Assembly: GCF_945952055.1 (NCBI RefSeq)
Contig: NZ_CAMFHB010000011.1
Span: forward strand, 62,001-126,000
Length of the DNA: 64,000 bases
DNA from: an uncultured Alsobacter sp.
Lineage (GTDB): Bacteria; Pseudomonadota; Alphaproteobacteria; Rhizobiales; Beijerinckiaceae
Direction of reading: 5' to 3'
The notes below the pieces were generated by a model. That model was not told where the DNA came from and searched no databases. It saw nothing but the letters and a program-made list of their open reading frames with translations. Positions within the stretch are counted from its first letter, which is position 1, and the number at the start of each line of letters is the position of its first letter. Of the stretch, positions 26,368-36,038 are shown in pieces. The translations under genes and the position numbers were made by a program.

Positions 26368-27048
26368 TCAACGGACGGCGGGAACCGTGATGTCGCGGGC
26401 CCGGCAGCCGCGGCGGTCGACCTCCGGGCAGGAGGTGAAGCTGCGCAGGTCGCGCGTGAAGCAGACGCGAACCTCCTGGAGCACGCTTCCCTTGCAGGCC
26501 ACGCTCATCATGTCGGCCCGCAGACCCGGGTTCGCCGCCACGAAGGACCGCTCCAGGTCGATGGCGGTCGTCGTCATGGCCGACGTCGGGCGGGCGAGGT
26601 CCGGCGGGACCTGGATCTTGTCGCGCGCGCTGCGCACGTCGCGGAAATAGTCGGTCGGACTGCGGCCGGAGCACGTCCCGTGCTTGCGCCACTCGTAGCG
26701 GGCGAGGCCTTCGTCCGGGAAAACGCCGCGCGCGGCCTCCAGCGAGAGACGGGAGGGGGTGGGGTTCGCCGGCTGGCATTCCGTCGGAAAGCCACGGTCG
26801 AACTGGGGCCACAGGCCGTGGACCACGAACCCCAGTCCGGCCCCCGTCCTGCACTGGTCCCGGCCCTTGCTGTCGCCTTCGGAGGCGCAGAAGCCCGGCG
26901 ACCAGGACAGGGCCAGGACGTAGAAGTCGAAATCCCCCGGCGTTCCCCCGCGTCGTTCGGACTGGGCGGAGGCCGGGACGGCGCAGGCGAACAAGGCCAG
27001 AGCCGCGGCGGCAATCCCGAGCCCCAGGCGACGCGAGGCAGCGATCAT
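26368..27048 (-). CDS. Secreted ribonuclease T2 family protein
   Basis: A 226-aa periplasmic or secreted RNase. A signal peptide ([20 protein letters not shown], cleavage near ASAQS) precedes both catalytic segments: [14 protein letters not shown] with His77 and [14 protein letters not shown] with Glu119 and His123. Several Cys residues can form the disulfides of the family. Such enzymes degrade RNA non-specifically for scavenging. It is followed by rlmJ and preceded by a small secreted protein of unknown function, all on the minus strand. Confidence 0.95.
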   Translation of the reverse strand: MIAASRRLGLGIAAAALALFACAVPASAQSERRGGTPGDFDFYVLALSWSPGFCASEGDSKGRDQCRTGAGLGFVVHGLWPQFDRGFPTECQPANPTPSRLSLEAARGVFPDEGLARYEWRKHGTCSGRSPTDYFRDVRSARDKIQVPPDLARPTSAMTTTAIDLERSFVAANPGLRADMMSVACKGSVLQEVRVCFTRDLRSFTSCPEVDRRGCRARDITVPAVR

Positions 27049-27076
27049 GGACCGGGATCCCGCAGGGACGACTGGA

Positions 27077-27553
27077 TCAGGGACGGGCCATCTTGCAGGC
27101 CGGCGCGTAAGCGAGGTTGCGGTCGAGGCCGCCCACGCAGAATTCCACGCCCCAGCTCGCGCCGATGATGCCCGTGTCCTCGCCGACGAAGTAGTCGAGC
27201 GAGCGGCGCTGACCGTCGGAGGTCGTCACCTCGCCCGTGCAGAACAGGCGCGGAATGTAGTCGAGGCCCCACGGGCGGAAGGCGACGGCCCGCAGGTTCT
27301 GGAAGGAGACGATGGTCAGGTTGGAGTTCCAGTACTCCGCCTGGGTGCCGGCGAAGCGGTCCGCGATCTTCGACTGCACGCCCGTGTCCGTGCAGGCCGG
27401 AATGGCGGCCGGGCTGGCGCTGTAGGGGATCTTCCAGTTTTCGGCGGGCATCCGCAGGGGACCGTTGCCGCCGGCCTGGGCCGCGCCGAGGGCGGCGATG
27501 CTCGCGGTGGCAGCGAGTGTGAGGAGGCGTGCGAAACGCAGCGAGGCAGTCAT
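27077..27553 (-). CDS. Secreted protein of unknown function
   Basis: A 158-aa protein with a clear signal peptide ([20 protein letters not shown], cleavage near AQAGG). The mature part has four Cys (ACTDTG, LFCTGEV, EFCVGG, PACKM) and aromatic motifs such as [17 protein letters not shown] and [10 protein letters not shown] do not recognise a named family, though similar secreted proteins occur in Hyphomicrobiales. It lies 28 bp upstream of the RNase T2 gene on the same strand, so a shared transcript is likely. The 252 bp to the divergent 5-oxoprolinase gene holds promoters only. Confidence 0.8.
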   Translation of the reverse strand: MTASLRFARLLTLAATASIAALGAAQAGGNGPLRMPAENWKIPYSASPAAIPACTDTGVQSKIADRFAGTQAEYWNSNLTIVSFQNLRAVAFRPWGLDYIPRLFCTGEVTTSDGQRRSLDYFVGEDTGIIGASWGVEFCVGGLDRNLAYAPACKMARP

Positions 27554-27805
27554 CCGGTCACTCCACGAGCAGGGGCGCGCCGATCGCGCGGCTCAACGTA
27601 TCCGGGCGGACGATGCGGGAGTCGGGGGGCGCCGGTCAAGCAGACGCCTCGGTTTGACCTTAATTTTCGGCTCGGCGTTGCGTCGCGCTCACAGCCGGGC
27701 CGGCGATTTCAGCCGTTGGTGGGTGGCAGGTGGCCTTGGCGGGCATGGACCGCTGCTTGCGGATGCTGTTTGGTGCGCCCCGTGGAGCGCAGCGAGGAGC
27801 GAGGC

Positions 27806-30800
27806 ATGGCCCAGGCGTCGTGGGATTTCTGGATCGACCGGGGTGGCACGTTCACCGACGTCATCGGCCGCGATCCCTCGGGCGTCCTCCACGCCCGCAA
27901 GCTCCTGTCGGAGAATCCGGAGGCCTACCGCGACGCGGCCGTGCAGGGAATCCGCGACCTCCTGGCCCTGGCGGAAGGCGAGCCCGTGCCGCGCGGCGCG
28001 ATCGGCGACGTGCGCATGGGGACGACGGTGGCCACCAACGCGCTCCTGGAGCGCAAGGGGGAACGCACGGCTCTCGTCACGACGCGAGGCTTCCGGGATG
28101 CGCTGCGCATCGGGTACCAGGCCCGCCCGAAGATCTTCGCCAAGGCGATCGTCAAGCCCGAGCAACTCTACACCCACACCGTGGAGGTGGATGAGAGGGT
28201 GCGCGCCGACGGAACGGTGGAGCGCGAGCCCGACCTCGAGGCCGTGCGCCGCGACCTCGTGGCCCTGCGCGAGGCCGGCATTTCGGCCGTCGCGATCGTG
28301 TTCATGCACGCCTACCGCTATCCAGAGCACGAACGGCGCGTCGCGGCTCTGGCCCGCGACCTCGGGTTCCCGCAGGTGTCGGTCAGCCACGAGGTCAGCC
28401 CGCTGGTCAAGCTGGTCGGGCGCGGCGACACCACGGTGGTGGACGCCTATCTGTCGCCCATTCTCGCCCGCTACGTCGCACAGGTGGCAGATGCGCTCGA
28501 CGCCGGCCACGAGGCGGGCGGATCCGGCGCGCGCCTGATGTTCATGATGTCCTCCGGCGGGTTGACGGCGGCCGACCTGTTCAAGGGCAAGGACGCCATC
28601 CTCTCCGGGCCGGCCGGCGGGGTCGTCGCGCTCGCCGAGACGGGGCGCGAGGCCGGCTTCGGGCGCGTGATCGGTTTCGACATGGGCGGCACCTCGACCG
28701 ACGTGGCCCATTTCGACGGGGAGTACGAGCGCGCCTTCGAGACCGAGGTCGCGGGCGTGCGCATGCGCGCGCCCATGATGCTCATTCATACGGTCGCCGC
28801 CGGGGGCGGCTCGATCCTGCACTTCGACGGGGCACGCTTCCGGGTCGGCCCGGACTCGGCCGGGGCCAATCCGGGTCCCGCCTGTTACCGGCGCGGCGGG
28901 CCGCTCGCCGTGACCGACGCCAACGTCATGCTCGGCAAGCTGGACCCCCGGTGGTTCCCCGCGATCTTCGGGCCCGGCCAGGACGAGCCGCTCGACGTCG
29001 CGGCGGTCCAGGCGGGCTTCTCCGCGCTGGCGGCCCGCGTCGGCGACGGCCGGGAGCCCGAAGAGGTCGCCGACGGTTTCGTGCGCATCGCCGTGTCGAA
29101 CATGGCCGAGGCGATCAAGAAGATCTCCGTGGCGCGCGGCTACGACGTGACGCAGTACGCCTTGAACGCCTTCGGGGGAGCTTCCGGGCAGCATGCCTGC
29201 CTCGTCGCCGATGCCCTGGCGATGTCGACCGTGCTCATCCACCCCTATTCGTCGCTCCTGTCAGCCTACGGCATGGGCCTCGCCGACATTCGCGCCTCGC
29301 GCCAGCAGGGCATCGAGGCCGCCTTCGGCCCCGACATGCTGCCCATGCTGCTCGACGAGGCCGATCGCCTCGGCGCGGTCTGCCGGGCGGAGGTGGAGAG
29401 GCAGGGCGTCGATGCCCCGGGCGTGTCGCTCCAGGTGCGCGCCCATGTCCGCTATGCCGGCACCGACACGACGCTGGAGGTGCCCGTCGACGTCGAGGCT
29501 ATCCGGGCCGGCGACGGCCCTGGCGTGCTCCGCGCCATGAAGGAGCATTTCCAGGCGGCGCACCGCGCCCGCTTCGGCTTCATCGACGAGGCCAAGCCGC
29601 TCGTCGTCGAGGCCGTCGGGGTCGAGGCGATCGGCGGCGGGGCCACCGTCCCGGCCCGCGGCACCGGCGAGGCGCCTCGGCGCGCTCCGCGTCCCGCATC
29701 CCGGACCCGGTTCTTCTCCCAGGGGCAATGGCGCGAGGCCGGCGTCTACCGGCGCGAGGACCTCGAGCCGGGCGACCGCATGCCCGGACCCGCGCTCGTC
29801 ATCGAGCGCCACCAGACCGTCGTTGTCGAGGACGGATGGCAAGCGGACCTCACGGCGCGCGATCACCTGGTGCTGACCCGCGCGGTCCCCCTGCCCAAGC
29901 GCACGGCGCTGGGCACGGATGCCGACCCCGTGATGCTCGAGATCTTCAACAACCTGTTCATGTCCATCGCCGAACAGATGGGCGTCACGCTCCAGAACAC
30001 GGCCTACTCGGTGAACATCAAGGAGCGGCTGGATTTCTCGTGCGCCGTCTTCGACGCGCAGGGCAACCTGGTCGCCAACGCGCCGCACATGCCGGTCCAC
30101 CTGGGGTCGATGGACAAGTCGGTCGAGACCATCATCCGCCTCAACCAAGGGCGCATCCGGCCGGGCGACGTGTACATGCTGAATGCGCCCTACAACGGCG
30201 GTACGCACCTGCCCGACATCACGGTGTGCACCCCGGTCTTCGACGAGGACGAGCGCGACATTCTCTTCTGGGTCGCCTCGCGCGGCCATCATGCGGACGT
30301 GGGCGGCGTCTCTCCCGGGTCGATGTCTCCGCGGGCCACGACCATCGAGGAGGAGGGGGTCTACATCGACAACTTCCAGATCGTCGCGGCCGGGCGCTTC
30401 CGCGAGGCCGAGACGGTGGCCCTGCTGACCGGCGCCACATGGCCGGTCCGCAACGTCGTCCAGAACGTCAACGACCTGAAGGCCCAGATCGCGGCCAACG
30501 AGAAAGGCGCGCGCGAACTGCGCAAGATGCTCGCGGAGTTCGGCCTGCCCGTCGTGACGGCCTATATGGGCCACGTCCAGGACAACGCGGCGGAAGGCGT
30601 CCGGCGGGTTCTCGACCGCCTGCGCGACGCCTCGTTCGTGTATCCGATGGACCAGGGCTGCGAGATCCGGGTGCGCATCACCGTGGATCACGAAGCGCGG
30701 GAGGCGACGGTCGACTTCACCGGCACCTCGCCGCAGCGCTCCGACAATTTCAACGCGCCGCTGCCGGTGACCCGGGCCGCGGTGCTCTACGTCTTCCGCG

Positions 30801-31456
30801 TCATGGTCGACGACGACATTCCCATGAACGCGGGATGCCTGCGACCCATCCGCATCGTCGTGCCGGAGGACTCGATGCTGTCGCCGCGCTATCCCGCGGC
30901 GGTGGTGGCGGGGAACGTGGAGACGTCGCAGGCCGTCACGAACTGTCTTTTCGGGGCCCTGCAGGCGATGGGCGCATCCCAGGGCACGATGAACAACCTC
31001 ACCTTCGGCAACGACCGTTACCAGTATTACGAGACGATCTGCTCGGGTTCCCCGGCAGGGCCGGGCTTCGATGGCACGCCCGGGGTGCACGTGCACATGA
31101 CGAACTCGCGGCTCACCGATCCCGAGATCCTCGAGTACCGCTTCCCGGTGCTGCTGGAGGACTTCCACATCCGCCCGGCCTCGGGCGGGCGCGGCCGGTG
31201 GTCCGCCGGCGACGGCACCAGCCGGACCTTGCGCTTCCTGGAGCCGATGGATTGCGCGATCCTGTCCTCGCATCGCAAGGTCCGGCCGTTCGGGCTGGAT
31301 GGCGGCGAACCGGGGGAATGCGGACGGACGCTGGTGCGGCGCTCGGACGGCCGCGTGGAGGAGCTCGCCGCCTGCGACCAGACGCGCCTGGAGGCCGGGG
31401 AGGCGGTGACGGTGATCACGCCGACGGGCGGCGGGTTCGGCCCGCCGCGGCGTTGA
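27806..31456 (+). CDS. 5-oxoprolinase/hydantoinase (HyuA-HyuB fusion)
   Basis: A 1216-aa cytosolic ATP-dependent amidohydrolase that opens 5-oxoproline or a related lactam or hydantoin. The start is ATG 27806 with AGGAG 5 bases ahead. The N-terminal HyuA half (1 to about 690) starts [18 protein letters not shown], has [15 protein letters not shown], and the ATPase motif [13 protein letters not shown] with Asp292. The HyuB half starts near residue 706 ([20 protein letters not shown]) and includes [20 protein letters not shown] and [13 protein letters not shown] single-chain fusion is usual for eukaryotic-type oxoprolinases. It stands alone and converges with the extensin-like gene. Confidence 0.95.
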   Translation: MAQASWDFWIDRGGTFTDVIGRDPSGVLHARKLLSENPEAYRDAAVQGIRDLLALAEGEPVPRGAIGDVRMGTTVATNALLERKGERTALVTTRGFRDALRIGYQARPKIFAKAIVKPEQLYTHTVEVDERVRADGTVEREPDLEAVRRDLVALREAGISAVAIVFMHAYRYPEHERRVAALARDLGFPQVSVSHEVSPLVKLVGRGDTTVVDAYLSPILARYVAQVADALDAGHEAGGSGARLMFMMSSGGLTAADLFKGKDAILSGPAGGVVALAETGREAGFGRVIGFDMGGTSTDVAHFDGEYERAFETEVAGVRMRAPMMLIHTVAAGGGSILHFDGARFRVGPDSAGANPGPACYRRGGPLAVTDANVMLGKLDPRWFPAIFGPGQDEPLDVAAVQAGFSALAARVGDGREPEEVADGFVRIAVSNMAEAIKKISVARGYDVTQYALNAFGGASGQHACLVADALAMSTVLIHPYSSLLSAYGMGLADIRASRQQGIEAAFGPDMLPMLLDEADRLGAVCRAEVERQGVDAPGVSLQVRAHVRYAGTDTTLEVPVDVEAIRAGDGPGVLRAMKEHFQAAHRARFGFIDEAKPLVVEAVGVEAIGGGATVPARGTGEAPRRAPRPASRTRFFSQGQWREAGVYRREDLEPGDRMPGPALVIERHQTVVVEDGWQADLTARDHLVLTRAVPLPKRTALGTDADPVMLEIFNNLFMSIAEQMGVTLQNTAYSVNIKERLDFSCAVFDAQGNLVANAPHMPVHLGSMDKSVETIIRLNQGRIRPGDVYMLNAPYNGGTHLPDITVCTPVFDEDERDILFWVASRGHHADVGGVSPGSMSPRATTIEEEGVYIDNFQIVAAGRFREAETVALLTGATWPVRNVVQNVNDLKAQIAANEKGARELRKMLAEFGLPVVTAYMGHVQDNAAEGVRRVLDRLRDASFVYPMDQGCEIRVRITVDHEAREATVDFTGTSPQRSDNFNAPLPVTRAAVLYVFRVMVDDDIPMNAGCLRPIRIVVPEDSMLSPRYPAAVVAGNVETSQAVTNCLFGALQAMGASQGTMNNLTFGNDRYQYYETICSGSPAGPGFDGTPGVHVHMTNSRLTDPEILEYRFPVLLEDFHIRPASGGRGRWSAGDGTSRTLRFLEPMDCAILSSHRKVRPFGLDGGEPGECGRTLVRRSDGRVEELAACDQTRLEAGEAVTVITPTGGGFGPPRR

Positions 31457-31468
31457 GGCTGCCGGTCG

Positions 31469-32389
31469 CTATCGCCTGACGGGGGCCGGCGGGCGCATCG
31501 GTGCGCTCTCCGGCGCATCGACGACGCCCTGTTCGTCGATCAGGTCGCCGATCTCGTCGCCGCCGCCGGGAACGCCCAGCATCAGCGGCTGGCCCGTCGC
31601 GGCGAGTCCCTGGGGCCGCGGCGCGAATCCGGATCCGTAGGGCGCCTGGGGCGCCGTGGCGACCGGGCCGGGCCGCGTCGACAGCTGCCCGCCGGCGGCC
31701 AGGTAGGCCGGCAGCCGCGGCTCGAATTTCAGGATCGGCTTGCAGATCGAGCGGCCGCGCGCGTGGCGGGCGAGGTCGATGTGGAAGTGGTTGTAGTGCT
31801 CGGCATCCGAGCCGGGGCCTAGCACCGTGGTGAAGCGGGCGCACGACCCGACGAACACCTCGCGCAGGAAGTCCTGGTCGCGCGAGGCGCCGCGCCAGCC
31901 GCGCTCGACCGTGAGTTCGCGCCCGTCGGCAAAGCGGAAGGCCATGACGTCCATGGCGTTGCCGAAGGAGTGCTCCGACCGCGGGCCGCCAGCCCGGTTG
32001 TTCACGCTGCGACAGGAATAGGAGCCGGCCCGCAGCTCGGTGACGCGGCTTCCGAAATAGAGCTGCGCGGCGGGCTGCACGACCTCTTCGATCCAGCCGT
32101 CGATGACGGGGATGATCGGGCAGGCGAGGGTGGCCCGGCTCGTCAGCCCCACGGTGCCGTCGGCGAACGCGGACAGCCGGAAAGGCTGCAGCATGCCGCA
32201 AGCCCCGGGCCCGGAGATCTCCTTGGCCGGTTCGACCCAGGGGGTGACTTTCACCACCCCCGATGAGAGGCACGTCCGTTCGGCCTCGTCGCGCCACGGC
32301 GCGCGCTGCTCGTAGACGAACAGGCCGCAACCGGACATCAGGACGAGGATGGCGGAACAGACGAGATACTGGACAGTCCCGCGTCGCAT
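31469..32389 (-). CDS. Extensin-like (C-terminal domain) lipoprotein
   Basis: A 306-aa envelope protein. MRRGTVQYLVCSAILVLMSGC forms a lipoprotein signal with Cys21 (LVLMSGC) or, less likely, an uncleaved anchor. The extensin-like domain contains CGMLQPFRLSAF, GSYSCRSVNNRAGGPRSEHS, GNAMDVMAFRF and SDAEHYNHFHIDLARH, a His/Asp/Ser arrangement reminiscent of D-Ala-D-Ala metallopeptidases of the VanY/MepA type, so a cell-wall role is plausible. The C-terminus is Pro-rich and acidic. It converges with the oxoprolinase gene 12 bp away. Confidence 0.9.
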   Translation of the reverse strand: MRRGTVQYLVCSAILVLMSGCGLFVYEQRAPWRDEAERTCLSSGVVKVTPWVEPAKEISGPGACGMLQPFRLSAFADGTVGLTSRATLACPIIPVIDGWIEEVVQPAAQLYFGSRVTELRAGSYSCRSVNNRAGGPRSEHSFGNAMDVMAFRFADGRELTVERGWRGASRDQDFLREVFVGSCARFTTVLGPGSDAEHYNHFHIDLARHARGRSICKPILKFEPRLPAYLAAGGQLSTRPGPVATAPQAPYGSGFAPRPQGLAATGQPLMLGVPGGGDEIGDLIDEQGVVDAPESAPMRPPAPVRR

Positions 32390-32509
32390 CCCGGGACAAT
32401 GCGAGCGGTCACTTTAAGCCTTCGTGAAGCCTGTCCGGGCCGTTTCGTCCCGTCGGGGGACGGGCGGCGGACTGTCCTCGGAAGCTTTCGTTAGGTTTGA
32501 CGCATGCGA

Positions 32510-32540
32510 GGCGGGCCGCCCCGGGGAGGGGCGGCCCGCC
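32510..32540 (-). terminator. Strong hairpin after the DUF2852 gene
   Basis: GGCGGGCCGCCCC (32510-32522), loop GGGGA, GGGGCGGCCCGCC (32528-32540): a perfect 13-bp stem 15 bases after the stop of the minus-strand DUF2852 gene. No T-tract follows on that strand, so termination may rely on the stem alone or the hairpin may stabilise the 3' end. Confidence 0.55.
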
Positions 32541-32555
32541 ATGCCTTGTGTCAGG

Positions 32556-33008
32556 TCAGGCCTGGGCGGGACCCGAGGTGTCGGCGGCCTTGCGGGAGGC
32601 CAGGAACTGGTCGAACTCGGCCTTGTCCTTGGCCCGCCGCAGCGTGTCGAGGAAGTCGCCGAAGGCGCGTTGTTCGGCCACGAGGCGATCGAACTCGGCC
32701 TGAAGCCGCTTCAACTCCTGGTCCTTGTAGTCTTCGAAGGCGCTGTTGCCGCTGTCGCGTCGCAACTCGCCGCCGCCCCAGCCCGCGCCGAAGGCGCCGC
32801 GACCGAATGCCGCAACGCGCTCCTCGCACCGCTCGGACCGGCGGCAGCCGTTGCGCCAGCCACCGTTCCGCCACACCAGGTAGCCCAGAATGGCCAGTCC
32901 GACCGGCCAGAAAACAACGAAGCCCGCGACCATCGCCGCGATCTCCAGGGGACGCCAACCGCCACGGCCGGCAGGTGACCAGCCCTCACGCGTCGCAGAC
33001 CAGGACAT
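32556..33008 (-). CDS. DUF2852 membrane protein
   Basis: The chosen ATG at 33008 gives 150 aa, with a GGAGGG ribosome-binding site just in front; the open frame beyond it is not family-like. Residues about 17-45 hold a transmembrane helix (IAAMVAGFVVFWPVGLAILG). After a Gly/Arg-rich linker the C-terminal half is a charged helix (FEDYKDQELKRLQAEFDRLV, then EQRAFGDFLDTLRRAKDKAEFDQF), the DUF2852 pattern of Hyphomicrobiales. Function unknown. The gap to the TetR gene (33009-33280) carries repeat copy A. Confidence 0.88.
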   Translation of the reverse strand: MSWSATREGWSPAGRGGWRPLEIAAMVAGFVVFWPVGLAILGYLVWRNGGWRNGCRRSERCEERVAAFGRGAFGAGWGGGELRRDSGNSAFEDYKDQELKRLQAEFDRLVAEQRAFGDFLDTLRRAKDKAEFDQFLASRKAADTSGPAQA

Positions 33009-33147
33009 CTGTCCCTCCATGTGAATGTGACGAACATTTACATGGCGGTTGCCGGCGTGCCCGTCAAGAGGGGTCGGACGGAATGAGGGTCTGGCTCGAT
33101 GTCTTCGCCACGGCGGAGCCTGCTCCCCGCTGGGCAACCACCTCTCC

Positions 33148-33239
33148 GCCGTCTTGCCCGAGCCCGGCCCGGACACCCACGACTTTGCCGGGGCCATCCT
33201 GACGTCGTGGATACCGCGCCAAGCCGGCTAGGCCGCGGA
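33148..33239. repeat. Dispersed palindromic repeat, copy A
   Basis: About 92 bp between the DUF2852 and TetR genes, built of GCCGTCTTGCCCGAGCCCGG, then CACCCACGACTTTGCCG, GCCATCCTGACGTCGTGG and CCGCGCCAAGCCGGC. The two halves are imperfect inverted copies. Copies B (40465-40557) and C (43267-43360) share the same blocks, so this is a repeat family of the REP/RIME kind found in rhizobial intergenic regions. This copy is the most diverged. Confidence 0.75.
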
Positions 33240-33280
33240 GAGGGAACGAAAGCCGGACGCTCAGGTCGAGCCACAAGCTC

Positions 33281-33922
33281 TCAGAGCTTGCCGGCTCCGG
33301 GGGGCAGGCCGAGGAGGCGGCCCGTGCCGGCCATCAGCAGGGCTTCCGTGTCGACCTCCCGGCCCAGCTGCCCGCTTCCGGCGAGCATCGCCAGCCCGTG
33401 GGACAGCGCCCAGACCTGGACCGCCAGGTTGCGGGTTTCCTCCGGGGTCCGGTTGCCTCCGCCCAGCGCCTTGGCAATGCCGTCGATCAGCATCGCAAAG
33501 GCGTCGCGGGCCGGCGACGACTCCATGTCGTCGGGCGTGGCGCACCACGAGAACATGGCGGTGTAGAGCCCGGGTTGCTCGCGGGCGAACGAAAGATAGG
33601 CGCTGCCCATGGCCCGGAAACTCGCCACCGGATCGGACGCGCTGCGCATCGCTTCGCCCAGTCGCTGGCCGAACAGCGCGAATCCTTCCGCGGCGACCTC
33701 GGCCAGAAGGGCGTCGCGATCCTTGAAGTGGCGGTAGGGAGCGGCCGGACTGACGCCGGCGATCTTGGCCGCGTCGGCAAGGGAGAAGCCCGCGGCCCCG
33801 CGCTCCCCGAGCAGCCGGCGCGCCGCATCCATCAATGCCTCGCGCAGCCGGCCGTGGTGGTATCCACGCCGTGCGAAGGGGCCGCACCCGTCGGGTGGGC
33901 CGAAGGGTCCCCGGCCACGCAT
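33281..33922 (-). CDS. TetR-family transcriptional regulator
   Basis: A 213-aa regulator from ATG 33922. The N-terminal helix-turn-helix is YHHGRLREALMDAARRLL, then GFSLADAAKIAGVSPAAPYR and HFKDRDALLAEVAAEGF, and the YHHGxLRxAL start with PAAPYRHFxDRDAL marks the WHG/TetR_C_13-like group. The C-terminal ligand domain follows with WCATPDDMESSPARDAF. It diverges from the DUF2798-amidase pair across 99 bp, which it most likely regulates; no clear palindrome was found there. Confidence 0.93.
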   Translation of the reverse strand: MRGRGPFGPPDGCGPFARRGYHHGRLREALMDAARRLLGERGAAGFSLADAAKIAGVSPAAPYRHFKDRDALLAEVAAEGFALFGQRLGEAMRSASDPVASFRAMGSAYLSFAREQPGLYTAMFSWCATPDDMESSPARDAFAMLIDGIAKALGGGNRTPEETRNLAVQVWALSHGLAMLAGSGQLGREVDTEALLMAGTGRLLGLPPGAGKL

Positions 33923-34021
33923 GGCTGAGCGATACTGGATAAGTCGGGCGGCCGCAAACGTCGGGACCGCCTTGACCCGGGCCACCGCGCCATGACAGAG
34001 CGAGCCGGGCGGGAGAATGCC

Positions 34022-34246
34022 ATGGACAAGCGTGCGAAATACATCTTTCCGGTGCTGATGTCGGGGGTCATGGCCTTTCTGATGACGGCCCTGGTCACCG
34101 CGCTCAATCTGGGCTTTCCCCCGGACTATCTGTCGCGCTGGCTGCATGCCTTCGTCATCGCGTGGCCCTTCGCATGCATGGCGGCGTTCATCGCCATCCC
34201 GGTCGCCCGCCGCGCGACCGACGCCATCGTGAGCAAGCTCGGATGA
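34022..34246 (+). CDS. DUF2798 small membrane protein
   Basis: A 74-aa protein with two transmembrane helices: YIFPVLMSGVMAFLMTALVT (about 7-26) and WLHAFVIAWPFACMAAFIAI (about 40-59), the DUF2798 pattern. Function unknown. Its stop overlaps the amidase ATG (ATGA at 34243-34246), so the two are translationally coupled. A start at 33992 would add ten residues, but 34022 fits the family. Confidence 0.88.
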   Translation: MDKRAKYIFPVLMSGVMAFLMTALVTALNLGFPPDYLSRWLHAFVIAWPFACMAAFIAIPVARRATDAIVSKLG

Positions 34247-35514
34247 TCTCCCTCCTGTCGATCCTCGCGGACATCGACGCCGGCAGGACCTCGCCGGAGC
34301 GCAGCCTCTCGGAGGCGCAGCGCAGGATCGCGGCGGAAGACGGATCGCTCCACGCCTTCGCTTCGGTCGCTCCCGAGCGGGCCTTCGCGCCCCGCCGGCC
34401 CGGGCCGCTGCTGGGCATCGCCGTCGGCATCAAGGACATCATCGACACCGCCGACCTGCCGACCGAGATGGGCTGCCCGTCCATCTGGGGCGGCTGGCAG
34501 CCCCGCGCCGACGCCCCGGTGGTGGGGCTCGTGAAGGCCGCGGGCGGCGTCGTGGCCGGCAAGACCGTCACGACCGCGCTCGCCCAGCTCGACCCGTCAC
34601 CCACGCTCAACCCCCATGATCCGGCTCGCACGCCGGGCGGTTCCTCCTCCGGCTCGGCGGCCGCCGTGGCGGCGGGCCTCGTGCCCCTCGCACTGGGCAC
34701 GCAGACGGGCGGATCGGTGATCCGGCCGGCCTCCTTCTGTGGCGTCGCGGCCGTGAAGCCGTCCTTCCGGCTCATTCCGACGGTGGGCGTCAAGACGCAG
34801 GCCTGGACCCTCGACACCGTCGGCCTGTTCGCCGCGACCGTCGCCGACTGCGCCTTCGCCCTCGCCGCGATCTCCGGCCGCGACCTGGCAGTGGACCGCG
34901 AACCGGGCGCGCCGGCCATCGGCATCGTCAGGCCGTCGTTCGGCGGGGCGGCCTCCCCGCAAGCCCGCTCCGCGATCGCCACCGCGGCTGCTGCGGCGGA
35001 GAGAGCCGGTTGCCGCGTGGTCGACATCGATCTGCCCGCGGTGATGGCCGACGCCTTCGAGGCGGCCGCCGTGATCGGCGCCTACGAGATGCGCGTCTCC
35101 TACGATTGGGAGTTCGTGAACCGGAAGGACGACCTGCCGCCGGTTCTCAGGGCCGCCCTGGAACGGGCCGACGGCCTGCGACCGTACGATTACGACCAGG
35201 CGCGCGGGCGCGCGAGGCGCGCGAGGACGGCCGTACGCTCGATCTTCGAGGAGGCGGGCGTGGACGTTTTCGTCACCTACGCCTCCGACGGCGTGGCGCC
35301 CGGTCGGGAGACGACCGGCGACCCCCGGTTCAATCGCCTGTGGACCCTGCTCGGCGTGCCCTGCGTCAACGTTCCGGGGATCCGGACCCGGTCCGGCCTT
35401 CCCCTCGGCCTGCAAGTCGTCGCCCCCTTCGCGCGGGATCAGCGGGCCCTCACCGCCGCCGCGCTGCTTGAAGAGATCTGGCGCGATCTGGAGCCTCTCC
35501 CCGATCCGGCTTGA
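34243..35514 (+). CDS. Amidase-signature family protein
   Basis: A 423-aa Ser-cisSer-Lys amidase. The catalytic Lys is in GIAVGIKDIIDTA (about residue 65) and the Ser pair in TPGGSSSGSAAAVAAG with GTQTGGSVIRPASF, the usual signature. It is shorter than GatA-type proteins and lacks GatB/GatC partners here, so it is a stand-alone amidase; substrate unknown. It is coupled by ATGA overlap to the DUF2798 protein and probably controlled by the divergent TetR regulator. The 249-bp gap to the 27-aa gene has a palindrome and a promoter. Confidence 0.92.
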   Translation: MISLLSILADIDAGRTSPERSLSEAQRRIAAEDGSLHAFASVAPERAFAPRRPGPLLGIAVGIKDIIDTADLPTEMGCPSIWGGWQPRADAPVVGLVKAAGGVVAGKTVTTALAQLDPSPTLNPHDPARTPGGSSSGSAAAVAAGLVPLALGTQTGGSVIRPASFCGVAAVKPSFRLIPTVGVKTQAWTLDTVGLFAATVADCAFALAAISGRDLAVDREPGAPAIGIVRPSFGGAASPQARSAIATAAAAAERAGCRVVDIDLPAVMADAFEAAAVIGAYEMRVSYDWEFVNRKDDLPPVLRAALERADGLRPYDYDQARGRARRARTAVRSIFEEAGVDVFVTYASDGVAPGRETTGDPRFNRLWTLLGVPCVNVPGIRTRSGLPLGLQVVAPFARDQRALTAAALLEEIWRDLEPLPDPA

Positions 35515-35653
35515 CGGTGTCTTTCCGAGACCTGTCAAATGCGAAGGGAATGATCTATTCCCCCGTGGAATACTTCACAGCAGCATGTAGTGGTGCGGGA
35601 ACCGGCTCCGGCGGGGCGGCGTTACACCTGCGTCCGTCGGGCTCAAGTCGAAT

Positions 35654-35666
35654 TTAAGTTACTTAA
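35654..35666. promoter_or_regulatory. AT-rich palindrome upstream of the 27-aa gene
   Basis: TTAAGT-T-ACTTAA (35654-35666) is a perfect odd palindrome in an AT-rich patch of a GC-rich window, 35 bp before the proposed -35 box of the mini-gene. Candidate operator. Confidence 0.4.
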
Positions 35667-35700
35667 TATTGAGTGGAGCCGGGTGCCTCGGGACAAAAAG

Positions 35701-35729
35701 CTTGCGCTCCCGCGGTTCCGTGCTAGCGT
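35701..35729 (+). promoter_or_regulatory. Promoter of the 27-aa gene
   Basis: CTTGCG (35701-35706) and CTAGCG (35723-35728) with a 16-bp spacer approximate the alphaproteobacterial CTTGAC/CTATAT consensus. A start near 35735 would leave a short leader before the ribosome-binding site. Confidence 0.5.
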
Positions 35730-35763
35730 TAAAAATGCGTGAAGGTGCCGAAAGGAGGACCAT

Positions 35764-35847
35764 ATGGTCATCGCCCAAAGGCTGAACCTGGTAGCCATGT
35801 GTGCGGCGTTCGCCCTCGTCGGGGCCGTCGTTCTCGGGCTTTTCTGA
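35764..35847 (+). CDS. 27-aa single-pass membrane peptide (mini-gene)
   Basis: A very short reading frame with strong initiation signals: AAAGGAGG at 35751-35758, 5 bases before ATG 35764. The peptide has a short basic N-terminus (MVIAQRLN) and then one hydrophobic stretch (LVAMCAAFALVGAVVLGLF) that runs to the stop at 35845. It fits a small inner-membrane peptide. It has a promoter-like element in front and a structured, terminated region behind. I know of no named family. The good ribosome-binding site, not length, is the basis of this call. Confidence 0.65.
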   Translation: MVIAQRLNLVAMCAAFALVGAVVLGLF

Positions 35848-36025
35848 CGCAGCACCCGCACCGGATCCGGTGCGGCCGGTGGTACCGCGAGGCGGGCACC
35901 GGAAGACGGCAGGGCCTGGGGAGGCACCTGCCGGAGCAGACAGGCCAGAATGACGTCCGGTAAACCGGCGCAATGGCAACAGACACGAGAGGGGACGCCG
36001 CCGGCCGCTGGCCGGCGGCGTTTTT
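35848..36025 (+). ncRNA. Structured, terminated RNA region after the mini-gene
   Basis: Four inverted repeats follow in a row: CCGCACCGGATCCGGTGCGG (35856-35875, a perfect 20-bp palindrome); GGCCTG (35913-35918) with CAGGCC (35941-35946) enclosing GGCACCTGCC; CCGG-TAAA-CCGG (35957-35968); and the terminator at 35996-36025. This may be a 3' untranslated region of the mini-gene mRNA or an independent small RNA. The remaining 36026-36151 up to dnaG has a DnaA box and no gene. Confidence 0.45.
35996..36025 (+). terminator. Rho-independent terminator before dnaG
   Basis: CGCCGCCGGCC (35996-36006), loop GCT, GGCCGGCGGCG (36010-36020), TTTTT (36021-36025). A perfect 11-bp stem with five T. It ends the mini-gene transcript and isolates dnaG from upstream transcription. 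Confidence 0.93.
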
Positions 36026-36038
36026 CGTCCAGCCACGC

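Noticed and set aside
35856-35875. 20-bp perfect palindrome as a recombination or attachment site
   Set aside because: No second copy or integrase nearby; it fits better as one hairpin of the structured RNA segment.
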